A DNA stretch of 55,645 bases from Lachnospiraceae bacterium. GTDB lineage: Bacteria; Bacillota; Clostridia; Lachnospirales; Lachnospiraceae. The notes under the pieces were generated by a model, which saw only the letters and a list, made by a program, of their open reading frames with translations, made no database searches and had not been told where the DNA came from. Made by a program: the position numbers and the translations under genes. Below are positions 15,336-22,874 of this stretch, piece after piece. The stretch covers positions 1 through 55,645 of the forward strand of contig JAFUVF010000020.1 in the NCBI GenBank assembly GCA_017483735.1. Reading direction: 5' to 3'. The stretch's first letter is position 1; the number at the start of each line of letters is the position of its first letter.

Positions 15336-16205
15336 ATGACAACCCTAAACCAATACCTCCAAAGCACCTTCGGCTGCAAGGTTTATAAAATCGCCCTAAA
15401 CGGCGGATTTACCTGCCCCAACAGGGATGGAACTCTGGGAAGCAGGGGTTGTATATTCTGCTCCGAGGGCGGAAGCGGAGAGTTTGCGGAAAGTCCGAAG
15501 CTAAGCATTACAGAGCAGATAGAAAACGGAAAGAAGCGGGTTTTAAATAAGGTAAAAGACGGAAAGTATATCGCATATTTTCAGGCATACACAGGAACCT
15601 ACGCCCCGATTGAAAAATTGCGGAAATTATACACAGAGGCGGTAAAACACCCTGATATAGTCGTACTGTCCATAGGCACACGTCCGGACTGCCTGCCCAA
15701 AGAGGTGCTTTCACTCCTGGAGGAGTTAAACAGAATAAAGCCTGTCTGGGTAGAGCTGGGGCTGCAGACCATACACGAAAAAACCGCAGAATATATAAGG
15801 CGGGGCTATCCGCTGACCGTCTATGACAATGCGGTAAATGCACTCAGAGAAAGAAAGATAGATGTAATAACCCATGTAATACTGGGACTTCCCGGAGAGA
15901 GCAGGGAGGATATGCTTGAAACCGTGCGGTATGTGTGTGACAGCGGCGCTGCGGGAATCAAGCTGCAGCTTTTGCATATCCTAAAGGGGACGGATCTGGA
16001 AAAGGAATATTTCGCAGGAAGAGTGCGGGTTATGACGGAGTATGAATATATCTCACTCATAGGGGAGTGTGTCAGACTTATCCCTGACAATATCATCATC
16101 CACAGGCTCACAGGGGATGGGGACAAGAGGCTTTTGGTTGCGCCCTTGTGGAGCGGGAACAAAAAACATGTGTTAAACCGTTTGAGAAGTGAGGTGCTTT
16201 CGTGA
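15336..16205 (+). CDS. ytqA: TIGR01212-family radical SAM protein (YtqA/YhcC)
   Basis: A 289-residue radical SAM enzyme. The iron-sulphur cysteines are in FTCPNRDGTLGSRGCIFC (about residues 25-42), the CxxxxxxxxCxxC-type spacing of this family. The central part has VLSIGTRPDCLPKEVL and GLQTIHEKTAEYIRRGY, and the end has LLHILKGTDLEKEY and VAPLWSGNKKHVLN. It is predicted to act on tRNA or a related substrate, but the reaction is not settled. It sits 9 nt after the ATPase gene and is followed by nagA, so it may be transcribed with both. A short fragment of the same gene lies at 10378-10412. Confidence 0.9.
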   Translation: MTTLNQYLQSTFGCKVYKIALNGGFTCPNRDGTLGSRGCIFCSEGGSGEFAESPKLSITEQIENGKKRVLNKVKDGKYIAYFQAYTGTYAPIEKLRKLYTEAVKHPDIVVLSIGTRPDCLPKEVLSLLEELNRIKPVWVELGLQTIHEKTAEYIRRGYPLTVYDNAVNALRERKIDVITHVILGLPGESREDMLETVRYVCDSGAAGIKLQLLHILKGTDLEKEYFAGRVRVMTEYEYISLIGECVRLIPDNIIIHRLTGDGDKRLLVAPLWSGNKKHVLNRLRSEVLS

Positions 16206-16208
16206 AAT

Positions 16209-17366
16209 ATGCTAGTCCATAACGCCATCGCCTTTTTGGACGATAATAAATTTCATAGGACAAATATCCGCATTGAGGCGGGTATTATCACAAAAATCGC
16301 AGAATCGTCTGACGGACAGACACTTGCGGACGAAGAAATCTATGATGCTTCCGGATGCTATGCGCTCCCGGGATTATGTGATATTCATACTCACGGCGCT
16401 GTTGGATACGATTTCTCAGACGGGGATTCGGAAGGACTTAAAAGGATTGCTGAGTATGAGCGCAAGGTAGGAGTGACATCATTTTTACCAACGTCGATGT
16501 CCCTGTCAAAAGCAGAGTTACTTAGGGTATTTGAAGCAGGCAGACAGACTCAAAGGGAGATAATAAGCGAGCGTAAGCAGGGAGATAAAGCTTGCAGGTA
16601 TGCCGATATTTGCGGCTTTAATATGGAAGGACCCTTCATCAACCCTGAAAGAAAAGGCGCTCAGAAAGCAGAAAACATCATACCCTGCGATATGGAATTG
16701 TTTAAGACCTGCTTTTATAATTCCGGCAGTATGATAAAGCTACTAACCTTTGCGCCGGAGATAGAGGGTGCGAGCGAATTTATAGAGGAAATGCAAAAAG
16801 CATACAGCGGGGTAAAGCTTTCCATAGGGCATACAAATGCAGACTATGAAAGGGCTGCGGACGCCATAAGGGCAGGCTGTAAGCATATCACACATCTCTG
16901 CAACGCAATGCCTCCGTTTCATCACAGGGACACAGGAGTTACAGGTGCTGCATATGATGATGAAAATGTGTTTGTGGAGCTGATCGCAGACGGAATACAC
17001 GTAAGCGATAGCGCAATAAGAATGGCTTTTAAGCTCTTTAAGGGACGCATTGCGCTTATCAGTGACTCAATGAGAGCAACAGGGCTTTCGGACGGGGAAT
17101 ATACCCTCGGCGGGCAGAAGGTAAGGGTCAAAGGAAACAGCGCAAGGCTTATTGACGGCACACTTGCAGGCTCCGTCACAAACCTGTATGATTGTATGAG
17201 GTATACAATCAAAATAGGAATAAAGCCGGAGGAAGCGATAGCGGCGGCAAGCATCACTCCTGCAAGGTCTGTAGGCATTGATGATAAGGTGGGAAGCATC
17301 GCTCCCGGTAAGCGTGCGGATATACTTATTGCGGACGAGGATTTTAAGCTTCTAAAGGTAATATGA
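16209..17366 (+). CDS. nagA: N-acetylglucosamine-6-phosphate deacetylase
   Basis: A full-length 385-residue amidohydrolase that removes acetate from GlcNAc-6-phosphate during recycling of amino sugars and cell wall. Metal and substrate motifs are DIHTHGAVGYDF (about 59-70), CGFNMEGPFINPERKGA (about 137-153; metal glutamate), SIGHTNADYERA (about 203), THLCNAMPPFHHRD (about 226-239) and ISDSMRATG (about 281; catalytic Asp). It starts 3 nt after the ytqA stop, so the genes are linked. No nagB is in the window. Confidence 0.95.
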   Translation: MLVHNAIAFLDDNKFHRTNIRIEAGIITKIAESSDGQTLADEEIYDASGCYALPGLCDIHTHGAVGYDFSDGDSEGLKRIAEYERKVGVTSFLPTSMSLSKAELLRVFEAGRQTQREIISERKQGDKACRYADICGFNMEGPFINPERKGAQKAENIIPCDMELFKTCFYNSGSMIKLLTFAPEIEGASEFIEEMQKAYSGVKLSIGHTNADYERAADAIRAGCKHITHLCNAMPPFHHRDTGVTGAAYDDENVFVELIADGIHVSDSAIRMAFKLFKGRIALISDSMRATGLSDGEYTLGGQKVRVKGNSARLIDGTLAGSVTNLYDCMRYTIKIGIKPEEAIAAASITPARSVGIDDKVGSIAPGKRADILIADEDFKLLKVI

Positions 17367-17385
17367 TTTGTAAAAGGGAACGAGT

Positions 17386-18306
17386 ATGAAAACATATTTG
17401 ATAAAAGAGATACTCACTGAATGTGAAGCAGGTGAAATAAGGAATGCAAAGGAGCAGTTTGTTGCGGTGCTCACGGCGGAGGAATGGAGAGAGAAGAGGG
17501 ATGTCTTCGATATGGGAATAGATATCGAGAGAAACCCTGACGAGATATATACCACCAAGGCGGAGGTAAACTACGATTCCCTTGCAGGAACCTTCAGCAT
17601 TCCCGACAGGAACAACATATTGGAGAACAGCTTTAATTTCTCCTTTGTGCTGGATGAGAGAGGCATACTCTTTATCGGCTGCTGCGAGAAGGTTGAGAAG
17701 CATATAAACGAGATAATCCGCACCAAAAAATGGAGGCTGCCGGGATTGGAGCGCTTTATTTATGATTTCCTCGAGCAGATAGTCTGGAACGACCAGAGCC
17801 TTCTTGAAAAATACGAGAAGGAGCTTGACAGGATGGAGGATGATATTATGGAGTCCGAGGATGAAAGGTGGCTCTCTAGGGCTAATGAGATACGCCGTGA
17901 AATCAGGGAGCTTCGTATGCATTACGAGCAGATGATTGACTTAGGGCAAGAGTTTGAAGAGAATGAGAATAATTTCTTTAAGCATGAAAATCTGCGATAT
18001 TTCAGGCTTTTCATCGCAAGGATAGAGAGGCTTAGAGATATTGCCACCTTCACAAGGGATTATTCCGTGCAGGTGCGTGAGCTCTACGAATCAAGATTGG
18101 AAATTCGGCAGAACCGTATAATGACACTCCTTACCATAATCACAACAATCTTTATGCCTCTTACCCTTATCGCAGGGTGGTACGGCATGAATTTCAGGTA
18201 TATGCCGGAGCTTGATTCTGTCTGGGGATATCCGATAGTTATACTGGTAAGCCTTCTGATTATAGCAGGCAGCCTTTTGTACTTTAAGAAAAAGAAGTGG
18301 TTATGA
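17386..18306 (+). CDS. corA: CorA-family magnesium/divalent cation transporter
   Basis: A 306-residue CorA-type channel. It has a large N-terminal cytoplasmic domain (residues 1 to about 240, with long charged helices in the second half), then two membrane helices at about 246-265 and 280-298. The signature WYGMNF sits at the end of the first helix, followed by the acidic loop MPELDSVWGYP. It mediates Mg2+ (or Co2+/Ni2+) influx as a pentamer. The last codons overlap the start of the pseudouridine synthase gene (ATGA). AAAGGGA precedes ATG 17386. Confidence 0.93.
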   Translation: MKTYLIKEILTECEAGEIRNAKEQFVAVLTAEEWREKRDVFDMGIDIERNPDEIYTTKAEVNYDSLAGTFSIPDRNNILENSFNFSFVLDERGILFIGCCEKVEKHINEIIRTKKWRLPGLERFIYDFLEQIVWNDQSLLEKYEKELDRMEDDIMESEDERWLSRANEIRREIRELRMHYEQMIDLGQEFEENENNFFKHENLRYFRLFIARIERLRDIATFTRDYSVQVRELYESRLEIRQNRIMTLLTIITTIFMPLTLIAGWYGMNFRYMPELDSVWGYPIVILVSLLIIAGSLLYFKKKKWL

Positions 18307-19013
18307 GGCTTGACAAATTTCTTTCAAATATGAATATAGGCTCCAGAAAGGAAGTAAAGGAGCTTGTGCGTGCAGGCAGAGTATCCGTCAATTCCGTTAC
18401 TGCAAGGGATGCCGGAATGAATGTATCCGAAAGTGATTTGGTTGTCTTAGACGGAAAAGAAATATCCTACGAAAAATATGTTTATATAATGATGAACAAG
18501 CCTGCGGGGGTAATTTCTTCTACGGAGGATGGACATGACCGCACGGTTACAGACCTCATTGCGCCTCCGGTGCCGAAAGGGCTTTCGCCTGTGGGACGTC
18601 TTGATAAGGATACGGTGGGGCTTATGCTTCTCTCAAATGACGGGGAACTTGCTCACAGATTGTTATCCCCGGCGCATCATGTGGATAAAACTTATTTTGT
18701 AAAGGTCACAGGAGCCCTGACGGAGGAGGATGTTGACGCCTTCAAAAGCGGGATGGAGCTCTCCGATTTTACCTGTCTTCCTGCGGCGCTTAAAATAATA
18801 AGATCCGGCGACATATCGGAGGCGGAGGTTACGATACATGAGGGCAAATTCCATCAGATAAAGAGGATGTTTGCAAAGCGTAAGAAAAACGTGATCTATC
18901 TAAAGCGCCTGTCTATGGGCACGCTCACTCTGGATTCGTCCTTGGAGGAGGGAGAATACAGAAGACTTACGGATGAAGAAGTGCGTGCGCTTAAGAATCC
19001 TATTAGCATATAA
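18303..19013 (+). CDS. 16S rRNA pseudouridine synthase, RsuA/RluB-type
   Basis: A 236-residue RNA pseudouridine synthase. The N-terminal S4 RNA-binding domain is MRLDKFLSNMNIGSRKEVKE-like (residues 1-60), and the catalytic GRLDKDTVGLMLLSNDG is at about 100-116 with the essential aspartate. The C-terminal EGKFHQIKRMFAKRKKNVIY is the family motif. It isomerises one uridine in 16S (or 23S) rRNA. The start is ATG 18303, overlapping the corA stop; GTG 18297 is in frame. A broken copy of its 3' half is at 11938-12060. Confidence 0.92.
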   Translation: MRLDKFLSNMNIGSRKEVKELVRAGRVSVNSVTARDAGMNVSESDLVVLDGKEISYEKYVYIMMNKPAGVISSTEDGHDRTVTDLIAPPVPKGLSPVGRLDKDTVGLMLLSNDGELAHRLLSPAHHVDKTYFVKVTGALTEEDVDAFKSGMELSDFTCLPAALKIIRSGDISEAEVTIHEGKFHQIKRMFAKRKKNVIYLKRLSMGTLTLDSSLEEGEYRRLTDEEVRALKNPISI

Positions 19014-19016
19014 AAG

Positions 19017-19046
19017 TTGTATAAAGCGCCCAAAATATGTTATAAT
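19017..19046 (+). promoter_or_regulatory. Promoter of the HD-GYP/kinase/DegV operon
   Basis: TTGTAT (19017-19022), an 18-nt spacer and TATAAT (19041-19046), right after the pseudouridine synthase stop. The leader to ATG 19101 is about 48 nt. Confidence 0.55.
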
Positions 19047-19100
19047 TATTCAACTGTATGTAAATTTACGCTATTTCTATATCAGGGACGGAGCGAAAAT

Positions 19101-20126
19101 ATGGGCGATTGGATAACGGTTGTAGATGATGATACTTCAAACTTAAGGATGGCGAGCCATATCTTAAGCGCTGAGGGAATGAGGGTCAGCGGTCTCAAAT
19201 CCGGCGAGGATCTTTTGAATTTTCTTAACTCAAACAGACCGGACCTTATACTTCTGGACATTCATATGACCGGAATGAGCGGTTTTGAAACTCTTGAAAG
19301 GATAAAGGAAAAGGAAGAGCTTAAAAGCATTCCGGTAATCTTTCTCACTGCGGATGATGATGCGGAGACGGAGGCAAAGGGTCTCTCGGAGGGCGCAATG
19401 GACTTTGTCAAAAAGCCCTTCGTTCCGGAAATACTTCTGCTTCGTGTGCATCATACCATAGAGCTCATTCGCCTGCAGACCAATCTTTCGGACGAGGTGG
19501 AAAAAAAGACCCATGAGCTTTTGATAGAGCATGAGAAAACGGAGAGGATGTCCTTACAGATAGTAAAGACCTTATCCGGTGCCATAGATGCGAAGGATAC
19601 CTATACCAACGGCCACTCCACGAGAGTGGCGGAATATTCCAGAGAGATTGCAAAGCGTGCAGGCTATGCCCCCAAGGAGCAGGAGGACATCTATATGATG
19701 GGACTTTTGCATGATGTCGGGAAAATCGGTGTGCCTGACGCTATTATAAATAAACCCGCAAGGCTTACGGATGACGAGTTTGACACCATCAAAAATCATC
19801 CGGTTATGGGCGCAAGGATACTTAAGAACATTACCGAATTTCCGAAGCTTGCAACGGGAGCCCGCTGGCATCATGAGCGCTACGACGGCACGGGGTATCC
19901 TGACGGACTTAAGGGTACGGATATCCCAGAGGAGGCACGTATAATCGCCGTGGCGGATGCCTATGATGCAATGACCTCGAGGCGAAGCTATCGTGACATT
20001 CTCCCGCAGGAGAAGGTAAGGAGCGAATTTGTAAACGGCAAGGAAAAGCAGTTCGACCCCCGCTTTGCGGATATAATGATAGAGATGATGGACGAGGACA
20101 AGGACTACAAGATGAGGGAAGAATAA
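19101..20126 (+). CDS. Response regulator with HD-GYP phosphodiesterase output
   Basis: A 341-residue protein. The N-terminal receiver domain has VVDDDT at residues 7-12, the phospho-acceptor in LILLDIHMTGMSG at about 50-62 and the conserved lysine in FVKKPF. The C-terminal half is an HD-GYP domain: NGHSTRVAEYSREIAKRAGY, LLHDVGKIGVPD with the HD pair, HPVMGARIL, RWHHERYDGTGYPDGL with the GYP, and AVADAYDAMTS. Such proteins hydrolyse cyclic di-GMP, so this one probably lowers the second messenger when phosphorylated. ATG 19101 is preceded by GGACGGAG. The gene is followed one base later by a hybrid kinase, the likely phosphate donor. Confidence 0.93.
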   Translation: MGDWITVVDDDTSNLRMASHILSAEGMRVSGLKSGEDLLNFLNSNRPDLILLDIHMTGMSGFETLERIKEKEELKSIPVIFLTADDDAETEAKGLSEGAMDFVKKPFVPEILLLRVHHTIELIRLQTNLSDEVEKKTHELLIEHEKTERMSLQIVKTLSGAIDAKDTYTNGHSTRVAEYSREIAKRAGYAPKEQEDIYMMGLLHDVGKIGVPDAIINKPARLTDDEFDTIKNHPVMGARILKNITEFPKLATGARWHHERYDGTGYPDGLKGTDIPEEARIIAVADAYDAMTSRRSYRDILPQEKVRSEFVNGKEKQFDPRFADIMIEMMDEDKDYKMREE

Positions 20127-22874
20127 ATGGGAAATGATTACAGAGACAGAGAGGTCACACGAACCGCACATCTTTTGATACTCATAAGCTACTCCGTCTT
20201 TACGGCTATGCTTGTGGGCGAATCCTTTCTTTTGGGATGGGAGACATGGACGGCTCCGCTTCTTATAATAGGGGTGCTTGGCTGCTGGGGAATACATTTC
20301 CTGCAAAAATTTTCCGACGACCACCGACTTTGGATATATGCCATTCTGATGATGGCAACATTTTTCTTCTACGGCATTCATGAGACCAGTATGTACGATA
20401 CTGCGCCGGTAATGTGTCTCGTAATTATGATTTATTCCGTAACATCCAAAAGAGGACTTCTGCACCTCTGCCTCATATCCTATTTTGTCACAATGTCCTA
20501 TGATATAGCGGCAAAAATATTTGGCGGCGCAAAGTGGGATTCTCTCGATGTGACAAGGACGCTTCTGCACCTCGCTCTGGTATTTATGGCGTGGAAGATG
20601 GCGGATACCATCATCAAAAAGGAGCAGGATGATGAATTAAACTTTGCGAACCGCATCGCAGTTTTGGAGGATACAAACCGCCGCACGGAGGACTTTCTTA
20701 CCAATGTTTCACACGAACTTAGGACACCTATAAATGCCGTGACGGGTATTACCTCCGTTATGCTAAAGAAGGCTGTGAGCTCCGATGTGCACAATGATAT
20801 CCTTTCAGTACAGAGAGCGGGACGCAGGCTTTTCGAGCAGATAGGGGATATTCTCGACTATACCGAGATTGACACGAAGCGCATCAGGGTATCGGAGGAA
20901 AGATATATCCTGTCCTCCGTGATAAACGACCTGATTACGGAGTACAGAGTCATAGACAGTCACAGGAACATAGAGCTGATATTTGATGTCGATACCACGA
21001 TTCCCAAGGAGCTTATCGGCGACAGCGGAAAGATAAAGAAGATTTTGAGACATCTTATAGGCAACGCCTCGAAGTTTACCAAGGAGGGCGGCGCTTATAT
21101 TCACATATTTAAGCTTAATAAGCCCTACGGCATAAATCTGTGTATGGAAATCAGCGATACCGGTATCGGTATGGATGAAAAGGAAATGAGCCACATAAAG
21201 GAAAAGTTCTATCAGGCTGATTCCAGCAGAAGCCGCAGACAGGGCGGTCTGGGACTTGGACTTTCAATAGTGTACGGTCTTACGAGGACTATGGGCGGTT
21301 TTATGCATATAGACAGTGCCAAGGGCAAGGGCAGCGTAATATATGTGAGCATACCTCAGAAGGTGGGGGACTCCGAACCGCAGATAGTCTTGAAGAACAG
21401 GGAGAATTTGAGTCTTGCGTGCTTTTTGAAGCTTGATAAATACAGTGTTCCGAAGGTCAGAGATTATTATAACAATCTCATCGGCAATATGGTAACGGAG
21501 CTCAATATTCCATTGCACCGTACCGACAGGCTGGAGGATTTGGAGAAGATATTAAAGGCATACCACATTTCCCACATATTTACCGCAAAGGAGGAATATG
21601 AGGAGAATGCCGCCTTCTTTGACAAAAAGCTTGACAAGGATATAGAGCTTATCGTGTTTGCCGAGGGAGATTATATGGCACATGAGGGCAGCAGGGCGAG
21701 GGTTGTGCAGAAGCCCTTCTATGCGCTTGCCATTGCTAATGTGCTCAACTCCGAGGTAAGCGATGACAATACTGACGGTCTGCAGGAGAAGCAGATGAAG
21801 TGTCCCGGCGTGAAGGCTTTGGTTGTGGATGATGAATCCATGAACCTGCTTGTTGCGGAGGGAATCTTCTCCGACTATGGAATGACGGTCAAGACAGCCC
21901 TTTCGGGAGCGGAGGCAATTGAGCTCTGTGAAAAGGATACCTTCGACATTATCTTTATGGATCACATGATGCCGGAGATGGACGGTGTGGAGACTATGAA
22001 GAGGCTGCGCCAGCTAAAGGATGTGGGTGCGGAGAGGCTTACTGTGGTTGCGCTTACCGCAAACGCAGTCAGCGGAGCAAAGGAGATGTTCATAAACGAG
22101 GGCTTCGACGGCTTTGTCGCAAAGCCCATAGAGTCGGTGGAGCTGGAGAGAGTGCTGAGAAATGTGCTGCCTAAATCCGCCATAGAATACGAGGATATGT
22201 CCGGCAGGTCAAATATCGTGGATATGGGGCTTTCAGAGGCTTTGGAGACTCTCGCCGGCAAGGGTATAAATGTGAGCGCAGGACTCCAGTATTGCAGAGG
22301 AGACAGCGATTTCTACACAGAGCTTCTCAAAAAATTCGCAAGGGAGGCAGAGTTTAAGCTTAACGAGATCAAGACCTCCTTTGAAAACAAGGATTACGAC
22401 AATTACCGCATAAAGGTTCACGCATTGAAGTCCACCTCCAAGATGATAGGCGCAGACGAGCTTTCCGAGCTTGCGAGGAATCTGGAGAATGCGGCCAAGC
22501 AAAAGGACGCTCTGTTTATAAACACGCATGAGGACAGCCTGATCGCTTCCTACGAGGAGGTAGGCATTCTTTTAAAGTCGGCATTCCCGGAGGAGGCTGC
22601 AGGAAGCGGAGAGATGCAGAGCATAGAAAAGGGAGAGCTTACGGACAAATTAAAGCAGATAAAATCCTCTCTGGATACCTTCGAGGAGGAGAGGGCGCAG
22701 GCGCTTTTAAAGGAGCTTTCCACCTTTACATACAAGGATGCGCCGCTTAAGGATTCCCTTGCTGCGATAAAGATGGCTGTGGATGATTTCGAGATGACGC
22801 AGGCGGGAGAGCTTGTCGATAAGCTCCGCACCGAGATTGAAAACGACGAGTGGAAAGGGGGAAGTGAAGCATGA
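20127..22874 (+). CDS. Membrane hybrid histidine kinase with receiver and Hpt domains
   Basis: A 915-residue phosphorelay protein. About five to six membrane helices fill residues 12-165. A dimerisation/phospho-acceptor helix with NVSHELRTPINAV has His about 196, and the ATPase domain shows GNASKFTKEGG, DTGIGMDE and GGLGLGLSIVYGL. Residues about 425-545 look like a degenerate receiver without the aspartate. A true receiver at about 560-680 has DHMMPEMDG with Asp about 612. A C-terminal Hpt domain (about 715-810) has KVHALKSTSKMIG with His about 765. A weak helical extension follows. It probably passes phosphate to the HD-GYP regulator and/or the kinase-DegV protein. The stop overlaps the next start (ATGA). 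Confidence 0.93.
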   Translation: MGNDYRDREVTRTAHLLILISYSVFTAMLVGESFLLGWETWTAPLLIIGVLGCWGIHFLQKFSDDHRLWIYAILMMATFFFYGIHETSMYDTAPVMCLVIMIYSVTSKRGLLHLCLISYFVTMSYDIAAKIFGGAKWDSLDVTRTLLHLALVFMAWKMADTIIKKEQDDELNFANRIAVLEDTNRRTEDFLTNVSHELRTPINAVTGITSVMLKKAVSSDVHNDILSVQRAGRRLFEQIGDILDYTEIDTKRIRVSEERYILSSVINDLITEYRVIDSHRNIELIFDVDTTIPKELIGDSGKIKKILRHLIGNASKFTKEGGAYIHIFKLNKPYGINLCMEISDTGIGMDEKEMSHIKEKFYQADSSRSRRQGGLGLGLSIVYGLTRTMGGFMHIDSAKGKGSVIYVSIPQKVGDSEPQIVLKNRENLSLACFLKLDKYSVPKVRDYYNNLIGNMVTELNIPLHRTDRLEDLEKILKAYHISHIFTAKEEYEENAAFFDKKLDKDIELIVFAEGDYMAHEGSRARVVQKPFYALAIANVLNSEVSDDNTDGLQEKQMKCPGVKALVVDDESMNLLVAEGIFSDYGMTVKTALSGAEAIELCEKDTFDIIFMDHMMPEMDGVETMKRLRQLKDVGAERLTVVALTANAVSGAKEMFINEGFDGFVAKPIESVELERVLRNVLPKSAIEYEDMSGRSNIVDMGLSEALETLAGKGINVSAGLQYCRGDSDFYTELLKKFAREAEFKLNEIKTSFENKDYDNYRIKVHALKSTSKMIGADELSELARNLENAAKQKDALFINTHEDSLIASYEEVGILLKSAFPEEAAGSGEMQSIEKGELTDKLKQIKSSLDTFEEERAQALLKELSTFTYKDAPLKDSLAAIKMAVDDFEMTQAGELVDKLRTEIENDEWKGGSEA